Source: an uncultured Lachnospiraceae bacterium (lineage in GTDB: Bacteria; Bacillota; Clostridia; Lachnospirales; Lachnospiraceae). Taken from it: a stretch of DNA of 50,370 nt. The translations under genes and the position numbers were made by a program. Under the pieces are notes generated by a model. That model ran no database searches. It was given only the letters and a program-made list of their open reading frames with translations, and was not told the DNA's origin. Below, piece by piece: positions 15,686 to 25,109 of the stretch. Each line of letters begins with the position of its first letter. Within the stretch, counting starts at the first letter, position 1. The stretch lies in assembly GCA_910585895.1 (NCBI GenBank), contig CAJUHY010000015.1, positions 1-50,370 on the forward strand, given 5' to 3'.

Positions 15686-17077
15686 ATGGAATTGACAAAC
15701 ATTAAAGACTTGTATCGCATGAGAGAAGAATATCTTGACCAGGAAGTGAGTATCGGCGGCTGGGTACGCAGCATCCGCGGTTCTAAGAATTTTGGTTTTA
15801 TTGTGGTAAATGACGGAACCTTTTTTGAGCCGCTGCAGGTAGTATACCATGATAAGCTGGCCAATTTTGCAGAAGTGGAAAAGCTGAATGTAGGGGCTGC
15901 AATTATTGTCAGCGGCAAATTGGTTGCCACGCCTCAGGCCAAGCAGCCGTTTGAAATCCAGGCAAATGAGATTATGATTGAAGGAAAGTCCACACCGGAT
16001 TATCCCTTGCAGAAGAAACGCCATAGTTTTGAATATTTGCGGACAATCTCACACCTGAGACCGCGAACCAATACGTTTGAAGCAGTATTTCGGGTGCGTT
16101 CCCTGATTGCCTATGCCATTCACAAATTTTTCCAGGAGCGGGATTTTGTCTATGTGCACACACCGATTATTACGGGAAGCGACTGTGAGGGCGCTGGAGA
16201 AATGTTCCAGGTAACAACGCTGGATTTGCACAATATTCCCCAGAATCAGGATGGTACGGTGGATTTCACCCAGGATTTCTTTAATAAACCCACGAACCTG
16301 ACTGTGAGCGGACAGCTAAATGGTGAGACCTATGCGATGGCGTTTAAGAATATCTATACGTTCGGACCGACGTTTCGTGCAGAAAACTCCAATACTACGA
16401 GACATGCGGCGGAATTCTGGATGATTGAGCCGGAGATTGCTTTTGCAGATTTGCAGGATGATATGGTTCTGGCAGAGAGTATGTTAAAATACATTATCAA
16501 TTATGTTCTCGAACATGCCCCGGAGGAGATGCAGTTCTTCAATAACTTTGTGGATAAGGGACTTCTGGAACGTCTGAGACATGTGGCTGATTCTGAGTTT
16601 GCTCATGTGACATATACAGAGGCGATTGAGATTTTGCAGAAGAACAACGACAAGTTTGAGTATAAGGTGTCCTGGGGGGCAGATTTGCAGACCGAACATG
16701 AGAGGTATCTGACCGAGGAAGTATTTAAACGTCCGGTGTTTGTGACAGATTATCCCAAGGAAATCAAAGCATTTTATATGAAACTTAATCCGGACGGCAA
16801 GACGGTTGCCGCCGTGGACTGTCTTGTACCAGGAATTGGGGAAATAATCGGCGGCAGCCAGAGGGAGGATGATTATGATAAGCTGTGCCAGCGTATGGAA
16901 GAACTGGGGCTGAATAAAGAGGATTATGATTTCTATCTTGATTTGCGTAAATACGGTACGGCGCGGCACGCTGGCTTTGGGCTTGGATTTGAGCGGTGCG
17001 TCATGTACCTGACAGGCATGACTAATATCCGTGACGTAGTGCCTTTCCCGAGAACTGTAAATAATTGTGAGTTATAA
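15686..17077 (+). CDS. asnS: Asparaginyl-tRNA synthetase
   Basis: This 463-aa class IIb aminoacyl-tRNA synthetase charges tRNA-Asn. The N-terminal OB-fold anticodon-binding domain contains VSIGGWVRSIRGSKNFGF. The class II motif 2 region includes TFRAENSNTTRHAAEFWMIE. Motif 3 is GFGLGFERCVMYLTGM near the end, followed by RDVVPFPRT. Length matches the bacterial enzyme. A strong ribosome binding site (AAGGAGAG) precedes the ATG. No T-box leader is visible in the 38-base gap, so it is probably read through from the foldase gene or has a promoter inside it. Confidence 0.97.
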   Translation: MELTNIKDLYRMREEYLDQEVSIGGWVRSIRGSKNFGFIVVNDGTFFEPLQVVYHDKLANFAEVEKLNVGAAIIVSGKLVATPQAKQPFEIQANEIMIEGKSTPDYPLQKKRHSFEYLRTISHLRPRTNTFEAVFRVRSLIAYAIHKFFQERDFVYVHTPIITGSDCEGAGEMFQVTTLDLHNIPQNQDGTVDFTQDFFNKPTNLTVSGQLNGETYAMAFKNIYTFGPTFRAENSNTTRHAAEFWMIEPEIAFADLQDDMVLAESMLKYIINYVLEHAPEEMQFFNNFVDKGLLERLRHVADSEFAHVTYTEAIEILQKNNDKFEYKVSWGADLQTEHERYLTEEVFKRPVFVTDYPKEIKAFYMKLNPDGKTVAAVDCLVPGIGEIIGGSQREDDYDKLCQRMEELGLNKEDYDFYLDLRKYGTARHAGFGLGFERCVMYLTGMTNIRDVVPFPRTVNNCEL

Positions 17078-17095
17078 ACTAAGGAGGAAGCCGAT

Positions 17096-18862
17096 ATGAG
17101 ATTCAAAAAAATTATTAGCGGGCTGCTTGCCTGGGCTTTGGCGGTAACATCCGTATTTGCAGTGAATGTCATTTCGGCAGAGGCAGATGGTTCATATAGT
17201 AAGGACAATTCTGTAAATGTCAGCGATATGTTAACAAATTCCGCTGTAGTGGCGGATTATGATTTTTCCAAGGCAGCAGGAGGGAGACTTGAAGACAAGT
17301 CTCCCTATAAAAATGATGCGGCTGTTTATGGAAAAGTCGATTGTGACAAAGACGCTGCAATTATGACGTTAAGAGAAAACAGTTATGTGGCCCTTCCCAT
17401 GGCAATTGTGGATTCCCTGACCGATGTGGAATCTTTTACAGTGGAAGTGAAATTTGCAAAATCTGCTGCCTGCGGCGATGAGTCATGGCTGTTTTGTCTG
17501 GGTTCTAAAGCAGATGCTGTTTCTGTGGAAAATACACTGTTCTTTTCTCCGAACAGCGGGCGCGGCATGGGGGTACATATTGTAAAGAAGGATGAAGAGA
17601 AAACGCTTGTAAAATTGGGGGCGGCAAGAAAAGACCGCTATTATACGGTCAGCATGGTGTTTGATCATGGTAAAATTAATTTATATGTGAACGGCAGACG
17701 GGTAGGAACGGCAGGCGGACTGGATACTGGCTGCAGCATGGAAAATGATATTATTGCCGCCGGAACAGAGAATGATGTTCTGGGATTTATCGGCAGAAGC
17801 TGTCAGGCTGGCGGTTCAGGTTTTGTCGGCAATCTTGCCTCTTTTAAAATATATGACAAGGCCATGACGGCAGACGAGATTTTTGCAGATGTTTTTTGTG
17901 AGGAAGAAGAAAGCAGATTTTTTACGCAGACAGCGCTTGCCGGCAACAGGGATAAACAGCATATTGTCTATGACCTCAAACTGCCGCACAAAGTAGGAGA
18001 ATACGAGTCAGTGGTATGGAGTTCTGAGCCGAATGTGATTGCGTCCAATGGCAAGGTGTTTAATGACAGGGACAGGGATACAGAGGTCAGGCTGACAGCT
18101 ACGGCGAAAAGAGGCGCTGACCTGGTGGCGACCAGGGATTTTACGGTCAAAGTACTTAAACTGGATACCAGAGCCCTTAAGACATTGATAAATAAGGTTG
18201 GCAAAGTCAGGGAGACCGATTATACGCCGGTAACCTGGAGACCGTATGCCGCTGCTCTCGCCAAAGCTAAACAGGCGGTTACAGGTAGGAGCAGATTGGG
18301 GCAGAGCGATTTGGCAAGGCTGCAGGGTACGCTGCAGAATTGCTATGCTGCCTTGTGCCGTCAGTATAAGGTGACAGTCAGTTACGGTTATACAGGCGCG
18401 CCTTCGATTTCTCCGTTGTATGTCAGGAAAGGCGATAAGGTTGACAAGTCGAAACTTCCGCAGACTCCCCGGAGAACAGGTTACAATTTTGCTGGCTGGT
18501 ATAAGGGTTCAAAACCATATAATTTCAAAACTCCTGTTACGAAAAACATTACGATTACAGCAAAATGGAAGAAGATTGTCAGTCCGCCGAAAGCGAGTAA
18601 AATTTCTAAAGCTGTCAACAAGAAGGGCAGGAAGCTGGCGCTGAAGTTCAGGAAATCTTCGGGAGCAGCCGGATATGAGGTATCTTATGCCACCAACCGC
18701 AAGTTTAAGTCGGAAAGGAAGGTCAGGACGAGCAAGACCAGCGTTACACTGAAGAAATTGAAAAAGGGCGTTTACTATGTAAGGGTGCGGGCGTACAAGA
18801 AAGGCAATCCGATGGTTTACAGCGCTTACAGTAAGGTAAAAAAAATTAAGATTTCAAAGTAA
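17096..18862 (+). CDS. Secreted multidomain surface protein (LamG-like, Ig-like, InlB repeat, Fn3)
   Basis: This 588-aa exported protein has a signal peptide with cleavage near VISAEA (about residue 30). Residues 55-265 form a concanavalin-like/LamG fold (YDFSKAAGGRLEDKSPYKND, then IIAAGTENDVLGFIGRS). Residues 295-355 are a bacterial Ig-like domain. A short helical segment follows. One Listeria-Bacteroides repeat carries TPRRTGYNFAGWY and ITITAKWKK. The C-terminus is an Fn3 domain with YYVRVRAYKKG. It resembles the C-terminal Fn3 of the first gene in this window. No catalytic motif or sortase signal is seen, so adhesion or glycan binding is the likely role. It starts 18 bases after asnS with a full AAGGAGG ribosome binding site. 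Confidence 0.82.
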   Translation: MRFKKIISGLLAWALAVTSVFAVNVISAEADGSYSKDNSVNVSDMLTNSAVVADYDFSKAAGGRLEDKSPYKNDAAVYGKVDCDKDAAIMTLRENSYVALPMAIVDSLTDVESFTVEVKFAKSAACGDESWLFCLGSKADAVSVENTLFFSPNSGRGMGVHIVKKDEEKTLVKLGAARKDRYYTVSMVFDHGKINLYVNGRRVGTAGGLDTGCSMENDIIAAGTENDVLGFIGRSCQAGGSGFVGNLASFKIYDKAMTADEIFADVFCEEEESRFFTQTALAGNRDKQHIVYDLKLPHKVGEYESVVWSSEPNVIASNGKVFNDRDRDTEVRLTATAKRGADLVATRDFTVKVLKLDTRALKTLINKVGKVRETDYTPVTWRPYAAALAKAKQAVTGRSRLGQSDLARLQGTLQNCYAALCRQYKVTVSYGYTGAPSISPLYVRKGDKVDKSKLPQTPRRTGYNFAGWYKGSKPYNFKTPVTKNITITAKWKKIVSPPKASKISKAVNKKGRKLALKFRKSSGAAGYEVSYATNRKFKSERKVRTSKTSVTLKKLKKGVYYVRVRAYKKGNPMVYSAYSKVKKIKISK

Positions 18863-18959
18863 AAATTATTTTGTCCCTAATAAGCATTTAAGTATCCCAA
18901 CATGTGGAGCTGAGATTTCATAAGTGATATAGTGTTTCCTTGAAGGAGGAAACAGATTT

Positions 18960-20030
18960 ATGAGAACAGGTAAAAAACAGAGAATGAAATTATGTAACTG
19001 GATGTTTGTTATCGCAGCCTGTCTTTGGCTGTGTGGCATAGCGGCTTGCGGCAGCAATGGAAATCAGCCACAGGAGACCGGTAAGCAGGAAGATTTTGCA
19101 ATCACTGATTTGGCAGGGACTCCTACCGATTATGCAAAGGAGGAGAATTGGCTGAAAATTCCTGATATTACCCATGAAGTAGATACGTTCTATCTTTATC
19201 CCACCTGCTATTCGGATGAGTCGGAAGCTGCAAAGGCAATATGCGATGTTGGCAATGAAGGAATGCAGGATAGGGCAAGGACGGTTTACGAAAACCAGGC
19301 AACGGTTTATGAGGAATCTACCAATGTGTTTGCGCCATTTTACCGTCAAAGCAATATCTTCCATGTTGTAGGATTAAGCAATGAGGAATTGGAGGAGTTT
19401 CAGAGAAATGAACAGCGCACGGATGTTTATGCCGCGTTGGATTACTACTTTGAGAATTATAATGAAGGCCGTCCGTTTATCCTTGCCGGCCATTCCCAAG
19501 GCTCCATTATGACAAAAATTATTCTTGGAGAGTATATGCAGGCACACCCGGAATACTATGAGAGGATGGTTGCGGCATATCCTATCGGCTATTCTATTAC
19601 CAGAGATTGGCTGGAAGACCATCCATATCTGAAGTTTGCCGAGGGAGCGGATGATACCGGCGTAATTGTTTCCTGGAACACGGAAGGAAAAGGCAACAAA
19701 GGGCAGCATAATCTGGTTGTGGAGGCCAATGCCATCAGCATCAATCCTATTAACTGGAAATTGGACGATACTTATGCCGGATTTGAGGAAAATCTGGGCA
19801 GCCGTATTTTTGACGAGGGGACGGGAACGTATGAAATTGTGGAAGAGATTGCAGATGCACAGGTAGATACGGAGCGGGGCGTTGTCATCTGTACGGCAGA
19901 AAATGTGGATTATGCGCCAGCCGCCTTGTTTGGACCAGAAAGTCTTCACTCACATGATTATGATTTTTATTATGAGAATTTGCGGGAAAATGTGAAAACA
20001 CGGGTAGAAGCTTTTTTGAAGACGAGGTAG
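18960..20030 (+). CDS. DUF3089-family lipoprotein, alpha/beta-hydrolase-like
   Basis: This 356-aa exported lipoprotein has a signal ending in the lipobox GIAAC. The body matches DUF3089: DTFYLYPTCYSD near the start, FAPFYRQSNIF, the nucleophile elbow LAGHSQGS, and NPINWK in the second half. The elbow serine indicates an esterase- or lipase-like fold with unknown substrate. A good GGAGG ribosome binding site lies about 9 bases upstream. The 97-base gap to the previous gene has no strong terminator. Its 3' end faces the DHH phosphoesterase, with a dispersed repeat between them. Confidence 0.85.
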   Translation: MRTGKKQRMKLCNWMFVIAACLWLCGIAACGSNGNQPQETGKQEDFAITDLAGTPTDYAKEENWLKIPDITHEVDTFYLYPTCYSDESEAAKAICDVGNEGMQDRARTVYENQATVYEESTNVFAPFYRQSNIFHVVGLSNEELEEFQRNEQRTDVYAALDYYFENYNEGRPFILAGHSQGSIMTKIILGEYMQAHPEYYERMVAAYPIGYSITRDWLEDHPYLKFAEGADDTGVIVSWNTEGKGNKGQHNLVVEANAISINPINWKLDDTYAGFEENLGSRIFDEGTGTYEIVEEIADAQVDTERGVVICTAENVDYAPAALFGPESLHSHDYDFYYENLRENVKTRVEAFLKTR

Positions 20031-20056
20031 CATTTTTTCTGAATTCTGAAGATAGC

Positions 20057-20188
20057 GAAGGAAACGCTGATTAAATCAGTGTTTCCTTCGTTGGATGCAC
20101 GCCGCAAGCGGCATATTTCCTATGTGCATCCGTGCGCATCCTTGCGGAGCAGATATAGTAAACGCATTCATTTCATGCGTTTACTATA
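20057..20188 (-). repeat. Multi-hairpin dispersed element, copy 2
   Basis: In element orientation (minus strand) the order is as follows. Hairpin 1: a perfect 14-bp stem (20188-20175 with 20167-20154). Central junction: GGATGCAC (20131-20124) pairs with GTGCATCC (20100-20093), enclosing ATA-GGAAA-TAT and GCCGC-TT-GCGGC. Hairpin 3: 20089-20057. It starts directly after the DHH gene stop codon and may serve as its terminator. Stems differ from copy 1 by paired changes. Confidence 0.7.
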
Positions 20189-20190
20189 GA

Positions 20191-21153
20191 TTACTCCGAA
20201 ATTACTGCCAGAAATGCTTCCTGGATTGTGGTATGAATATCCTCTCCCAGTAAGGGCAGGTTCCCGGCAGGAATCATGCCGCCGGCCATAGAGGGGTGTC
20301 CGCCGCCATCTCCATAGGGCTTAAGTACCCGGGCGATGAGATTTCCGGCGTGGATGCGTTTCTGTTCGCTGCGGACAGAAAAGCGGATGCCCTCAGTCTG
20401 CAGGGCATAGATAATTGCAATGTCTACAACATCTAAGGACAAGATGAAGTCGGAGATAATGGCAATCAATGCCGGTGCACAGTTGAAGGGGATATAGGCA
20501 AAGCCTGTCCGGTCAAAAATCTGTATGTTCTGGATGGCAGCGCCATATGCCTGCAGGTCGTTGAATTCCATGGTGTTGTAATACATGCCTGAAACTAAAT
20601 CCCAATCTGCGTGGACAAAGAGAAAAGAAAGCATTTCAGTATCTAATGCCGTAGTTCCGCGCGTAAAATCGGCGGTATCCATCTTGATGCCATAGGCCAG
20701 CGCAGCCGCACATTTGGGGCTAATGGGGGTATCCGTGCTCTGAAAATAGGAAGCAATCAGGCAGGAACAGGAGCCTACCGGGCGGATATCCTGATAAAGG
20801 TAATTATATGGAAAGAAGATGGGGTGGTGGTCAATACATGCCACCTCATCACCAATTAAATCAGTAACGTTACTGTTTTTCTTCTGAGAGTCTACCAAAA
20901 CGATATAATCATCTTCTGTCATATCAGGCACATCGTTTTTGGAAAACATCGCAATTCCAAAAGTTTCCAGCATTTTCTTAACACTGAGCCGGTCAATTTT
21001 CCCATCATAGCATAGAGTAGAAGGAACGCCGTGGTACGCCAGAAAATTCTGAAGGCCGAAAGCGCTGGCGATGGCGTCCGGGTCGGGGAAATTATGTGTT
21101 TGTATATAAACGGTATGGTCTGTTAAAGTCTTGACTAACTCCAATGGATTCAT
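20191..21153 (-). CDS. DHH/DHHA1 phosphoesterase (NrnA-like)
   Basis: This 320-aa cytoplasmic phosphodiesterase has the metal-binding motif HNFPDPDA (HxxPDxD) near residue 20, the IVLVDS strand, the DHH motif in ACIDHHP, and a C-terminal DHHA1 part with GDGGGHPSMAGG. The layout is that of NrnA-type nano-RNases and pAp phosphatases or c-di-AMP/pApA hydrolases. The exact substrate cannot be told by eye. It lacks PAS, GGDEF or membrane parts, so it is not GdpP. It is divergent from recJ, another DHH enzyme. AAGGAGG lies 9 bases upstream of the start. The stop codon directly abuts the dispersed hairpin element. Confidence 0.88.
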   Translation of the reverse strand: MNPLELVKTLTDHTVYIQTHNFPDPDAIASAFGLQNFLAYHGVPSTLCYDGKIDRLSVKKMLETFGIAMFSKNDVPDMTEDDYIVLVDSQKKNSNVTDLIGDEVACIDHHPIFFPYNYLYQDIRPVGSCSCLIASYFQSTDTPISPKCAAALAYGIKMDTADFTRGTTALDTEMLSFLFVHADWDLVSGMYYNTMEFNDLQAYGAAIQNIQIFDRTGFAYIPFNCAPALIAIISDFILSLDVVDIAIIYALQTEGIRFSVRSEQKRIHAGNLIARVLKPYGDGGGHPSMAGGMIPAGNLPLLGEDIHTTIQEAFLAVISE

Positions 21154-21291
21154 AAGTTCGATTCCTCCTTAAATCAAAGCGCTTCTTTGACCCCTTCTTA
21201 GGCCAGATGGTCACATATTATCATATATTCTTGAAAAAGTCATCATATTTTGCTATTATGCTTTCAGGGATATTTCAGGGAGGATAAGGTT

Positions 21292-23058
21292 GTGCAGGAA
21301 AAGTGGGTAATAGCTGCCAAGAAAGCGGATTTTAAGGGAATTGCCAAGCATTTTGGCATTGACCAGGTGACAGCCAGGATTATCCGTAACCGGGAGGTTG
21401 TAGGAGAGGAAGCTATTGAACAATATCTCCATGGTAATCTGGAAAGTTTACATAATCCAAAGCAGATGAAAGATATCGTTTTAGCAGCAGACTTTTTGCA
21501 GGAGAAAATAAAACAAGGAAAACGTATTCGCATTTTAGGTGATTATGACATTGACGGTGTGCAGTCTGTCTATATTTTGTATTCTGCGCTGGAGCGTTGT
21601 AAAGCGCAGGTTGATTATGTGATTCCAGACAGGATTGCGGATGGTTATGGCGTCAATGAGCGTTTGGTCAACCAGGCCGGAGAAGATGGGATAGATACGC
21701 TCCTAACTTGTGACAATGGCATAGCGGCATTTCATGAGATTGCCCTGGCCAAAGAATATGGCATGACGGTCATCATCACGGACCACCATGAAGTACCCTA
21801 TGAAGAGACGGAAGTTGGGGAACGAAAATTTAAGATTCCTCCAGCAGATGCGGTGGTAAATCCCAAGCAGCCGGATTGTCCCTATCCATTTAAGAATCTG
21901 TGCGGCGCAGCAGTCGCCTTTAAACTGATTCAGGTATTATACCACCAGATGGGATTGCCGGATGAGGAAGCTTTTGTCTATCTGGAAAATGCTGCATTTG
22001 CCACGGTAGGGGATGTGATGGATTTGCAGGGTGAGAACCGGATATTGGTAAAGGAAGGTTTGAAAGCCCTGAATCGCACGAAAAATTATGGGATGCGCGC
22101 ATTGGCGGCAAAGAATCAGATTCCGCCTGGTGCAATTAAATCATACCATATTGGATTTGTGCTGGGACCTTGCCTCAATGCCAGCGGGCGGTTAGATACG
22201 GCACAGCGTGCACTGTCAATGCTGCTGGCAAAGGACGAGTATCAGGCAGCAGAGTATGCGGGGGAACTGTATGATCTCAATGTGAGCCGTAAGGAACTGA
22301 CGGAGCAGGGGGTACGGCAGGCGAAAGAACTGGTGGAGCAGATGGGCGCTTCCATGGATAAGGTACTGGTTCTTTACCTCGCGGATTGTCATGAAAGCCT
22401 TGCCGGAATCATTGCCGGGCGCATACGTGAACAGTATAACCGTCCGGTATTTGTGCTTACCAAAAGTGAGGATGGCGTGAAAGGTTCTGGTCGTTCCATC
22501 GAACAGTATTCCATGTATGAAGAAATGACAAAATGCAGGGAGTTGTTTACAAAGTACGGCGGTCATCCCATGGCCGCAGGATTATCTTTGCCGGAAGAGA
22601 ATGTGGAGCTGTTTCGCCGAAGACTAAATGAGAGTACGGCGTTGACAGAGGAGGATTTGTACAGGAAAATTGTTATAGACGTGCCTATGCCTTTGGCATA
22701 CATAACCAAAGAATTGATACAGGAGCTGAATATCTTAGAGCCCTTTGGAAAGTCTAACGAGAAACCGGTGTTTGCCGACAGGAATATTGAGATTTTGTCT
22801 ATGAGGATTTTGGGCAAAAATCAAAATGTATGCAGGATGCAGGTGAAAAGTGCAGATTCAGAAGTTTTGCCAGCCCTGTATTTTGGAGAGACGGAACAAT
22901 TTTTGAAATTTCTTGAGCAGAAGTTTGGCAGTGATGCGCTCAGGCAGCTGTTGGCAGGCGTTGGCAGCGGCATAACGATTTCCGCGGTATATTATCCTGA
23001 AATAAACAGATATAACGGAAGGGAAGATATACAGATTGTTGTGAAGAATTATAGCTGA
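21292..23058 (+). CDS. recJ: Single-stranded-DNA exonuclease RecJ
   Basis: This is a DHH-family 5'-3' ssDNA exonuclease of recombination and mismatch repair. The DHH-domain motifs appear in order: RIRILGDYDIDGVQSVYIL (DYDxDG), LLTCDNGIAA, VIITDHHEVP (DHH), and VVNPKQPDCPYPFKNLCGAAVAFK. The DHHA1 motif is KYGGHPMAAGLSLP, and an OB-like C-terminal domain follows. I chose a GTG start at 21292 (588 aa) because GGGAGG precedes it by 7 bases. The TTG 42 bases earlier would place the ribosome binding site inside the gene. It is divergent from the other DHH gene, and the gap between them holds no terminator. Confidence 0.93.
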   Translation: MQEKWVIAAKKADFKGIAKHFGIDQVTARIIRNREVVGEEAIEQYLHGNLESLHNPKQMKDIVLAADFLQEKIKQGKRIRILGDYDIDGVQSVYILYSALERCKAQVDYVIPDRIADGYGVNERLVNQAGEDGIDTLLTCDNGIAAFHEIALAKEYGMTVIITDHHEVPYEETEVGERKFKIPPADAVVNPKQPDCPYPFKNLCGAAVAFKLIQVLYHQMGLPDEEAFVYLENAAFATVGDVMDLQGENRILVKEGLKALNRTKNYGMRALAAKNQIPPGAIKSYHIGFVLGPCLNASGRLDTAQRALSMLLAKDEYQAAEYAGELYDLNVSRKELTEQGVRQAKELVEQMGASMDKVLVLYLADCHESLAGIIAGRIREQYNRPVFVLTKSEDGVKGSGRSIEQYSMYEEMTKCRELFTKYGGHPMAAGLSLPEENVELFRRRLNESTALTEEDLYRKIVIDVPMPLAYITKELIQELNILEPFGKSNEKPVFADRNIEILSMRILGKNQNVCRMQVKSADSEVLPALYFGETEQFLKFLEQKFGSDALRQLLAGVGSGITISAVYYPEINRYNGREDIQIVVKNYS

Positions 23059-23130
23059 TACAATGAATTCTCTTGAATATTTGTGGTGTCAGCAGTCATT
23101 ATAAATTAATATGAGAGAAAGGGAAAAGCC

Positions 23131-24048
23131 ATGTTTGGAACATCAAAATGGAAACAGGAAATAAAAGATAAGGAACAGGAACTTGCTGAGTGCCAGTCTG
23201 CATTGGAGCAGTCGGAGCAGAGACTTAGTAAAATGAGCATTATGTGGCTGGAGGCAGCACAGCGCGTCTCAGAACTGGAACGAAACCGGCGTGAGATGGA
23301 GCGGCAGCTGAAACAGGTAACCACATCGGTTGACGGCGTCTCCAATGAGTGCAGGCATCAGTCTGAAAACAGCCAGAAACTTCTGCAGCAGGCGCAGGAA
23401 ATGGTGGGGAAGCAGGAGCAGCTTAGGGAAGAGCATGAACAGATGCAGGAAGAAACGGAAAGTGTAGGGACCAAAGAGCCGATTTCCCTGGCCAAAATCA
23501 TTGCGCCGATTACTGCAGAACTGAGCAATGGCATGGATGAAATGCGTAAAATGTTAGAAGATGTAGTAGAGATTGGCAGACAGATGGGTGTGCTCTCCCT
23601 GAATGCGGCAGTGGAAGCAGGAAGGCTGGGAGAAGGCGGAAGGAAATTTGTAGAAGCAGCGGAAGAGGTCCGCGGAATGACGGAACAGTATCAGCAGGCG
23701 ACATCCACGTTGGCGCAGCAGATGCAGATTGTAGGCATGAAATGGCAGAGATCAAAGGCTGAGATAGAGGAAGTGGAGGGGCGTCTCAAACAGCAGTATG
23801 CCCAGTTGGAGGAGACAAGAAACGCATGTGCGGCTGTCGGAGAGGAAATATTAAATCTGCCGTTGGCAGGGCTGTACAGCGAAATGGAAAAAGTACTTGA
23901 CAATAGACTGCTGGAGGAACGCTGCCAGAATGTTTTCCAGAAAGCGGAGGAGACCAAGGAAGATTTTGCCCAGCAGCAGGAGACATGGGGCAGCCTTCGC
24001 CAGACAGTCGACGAAGCCAAATCTCTGATAAAGGATATTCAGGAATAG
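23131..24048 (+). CDS. Soluble coiled-coil protein with a methyl-accepting-chemotaxis-like signalling tip
   Basis: This 305-aa protein is almost entirely helical. Heptads rich in E, Q and K run through residues 5-115. The segment LSLNAAVEAGRLGEGGRKF followed by EEVRGMTEQ matches the conserved hairpin tip of MCP signalling domains (usually LALNAAIEAARAGEQGRGF). There is no membrane segment, sensor domain or signal peptide. It could act as a cytoplasmic chemoreceptor-like protein or a structural coiled coil. No che genes lie nearby. It has a good ribosome binding site (GAGAAAGGG) and its own intergenic region after recJ. The tip has several substitutions, so coupling to CheA/CheW is uncertain. 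Confidence 0.72.
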   Translation: MFGTSKWKQEIKDKEQELAECQSALEQSEQRLSKMSIMWLEAAQRVSELERNRREMERQLKQVTTSVDGVSNECRHQSENSQKLLQQAQEMVGKQEQLREEHEQMQEETESVGTKEPISLAKIIAPITAELSNGMDEMRKMLEDVVEIGRQMGVLSLNAAVEAGRLGEGGRKFVEAAEEVRGMTEQYQQATSTLAQQMQIVGMKWQRSKAEIEEVEGRLKQQYAQLEETRNACAAVGEEILNLPLAGLYSEMEKVLDNRLLEERCQNVFQKAEETKEDFAQQQETWGSLRQTVDEAKSLIKDIQE

Positions 24049-24103
24049 CAACACTCACGCGGATGATAATGTGCACGATGTTGCGGGTAGAATGGAGGAA
24101 ACA

Positions 24104-25036
24104 ATGAAAAAAAGCGTATGCAGATTTCTGTCAGCAGACGGTAAGACACAGATTCATGCGGTAAAATGGGAGCCGGAACAGGGAGAAATTGCGGGCGTTT
24201 TACAGATAAGCCACGGTATGATAGAATATATAGAACGGTATGAGGCATTTGCAGGTTATTTGACAGGAAAAGGGTTTGCCGTTGTGGGAAATGACCATCT
24301 TGGTCATGGAGCATCCGTTCGTTCAGAGGATTACTGGGGATATTTTGCACCGCAAAAAGGCAGCGATATCGTAGTTGAAGATTTGCATGAGCTGCGTATG
24401 AGAACCAGGAAGGAATATCCTGACGTTCCCTATTTTATGTTGGGGCACAGCATGGGTTCTTTCCTCTTGCGGAAATACCTGTCCATACATGGGGATGGAC
24501 TGTCCGGGGCAATCGTTATGGGAACAGGAACGCAGGCAGACAAAACTGTGAAAATCGGCAAAACAGCCTGTAAAATCATTGCCTTGTTTCGAGGGTGGGA
24601 GCACCGCGGGGGCTTTGTGGAAAAACAGGTATTTTCAGCGAACAACAAGAAATTTGCACAGGAGGGAGATGGCGCCTGGCTCACGAAGGACCGTGATATT
24701 GTCAGCGCTTATATAAAAGAACCGCGCTGTACATTTCAATTTACCCTCAATGGTTATTATAATCTGTTTGATACGATTTATTATATTAATCGTCCAGAGA
24801 ATATTGCGGCAATTCCCAAAGACCTTCCGCTGATTTTCCTGTCAGGGGAGGACGACCCGGTGGGCAATTATGGTGAAGGCGTGAAGAAAGCATATGAGAC
24901 TTATGTGCGGGCGGGCATTGCGGATATCAGCATTAAGATGTATCCAGCTGACCGCCATGAAATTTTAAATGAGCTGGATAAAGAGGTTGTTTATAAAGAT
25001 ATTTACGAATGGCTGCAAAAACATTTGCCAGGATAG
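24104..25036 (+). CDS. Alpha/beta hydrolase (monoacylglycerol lipase/lysophospholipase type)
   Basis: This 310-aa cytoplasmic serine hydrolase has an oxyanion/HG-type segment QISHGMIEYIERYEAF, the motif GNDHLGHGAS, and the nucleophile elbow FMLGHSMGSFL. The acid residue lies in LSGEDDPVGNYGEG and the catalytic histidine in DRHEILNEL near the C-terminus, so the triad appears complete. The family (Hydrolase_4) cleaves monoacylglycerols or lysophospholipids. The ATG at 24104 is chosen because GGAGG lies 5 bases upstream; the same GAATGGAGGAAAC leader occurs before the next gene. The annotated ORF can be extended 33 bases upstream but without a ribosome binding site. Confidence 0.88.
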   Translation: MKKSVCRFLSADGKTQIHAVKWEPEQGEIAGVLQISHGMIEYIERYEAFAGYLTGKGFAVVGNDHLGHGASVRSEDYWGYFAPQKGSDIVVEDLHELRMRTRKEYPDVPYFMLGHSMGSFLLRKYLSIHGDGLSGAIVMGTGTQADKTVKIGKTACKIIALFRGWEHRGGFVEKQVFSANNKKFAQEGDGAWLTKDRDIVSAYIKEPRCTFQFTLNGYYNLFDTIYYINRPENIAAIPKDLPLIFLSGEDDPVGNYGEGVKKAYETYVRAGIADISIKMYPADRHEILNELDKEVVYKDIYEWLQKHLPG

Positions 25037-25109
25037 TAATAGTCCGTCCATGCCATTCGCAGGTAACCAAAAATACATTGTACCATAGCGTACAGGAATG
25101 GAGGAAACT

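Noticed and set aside
21250..21291. TTG start for recJ
   Set aside because: The GGGAGG ribosome binding site lies inside this stretch and fits the GTG at 21292.
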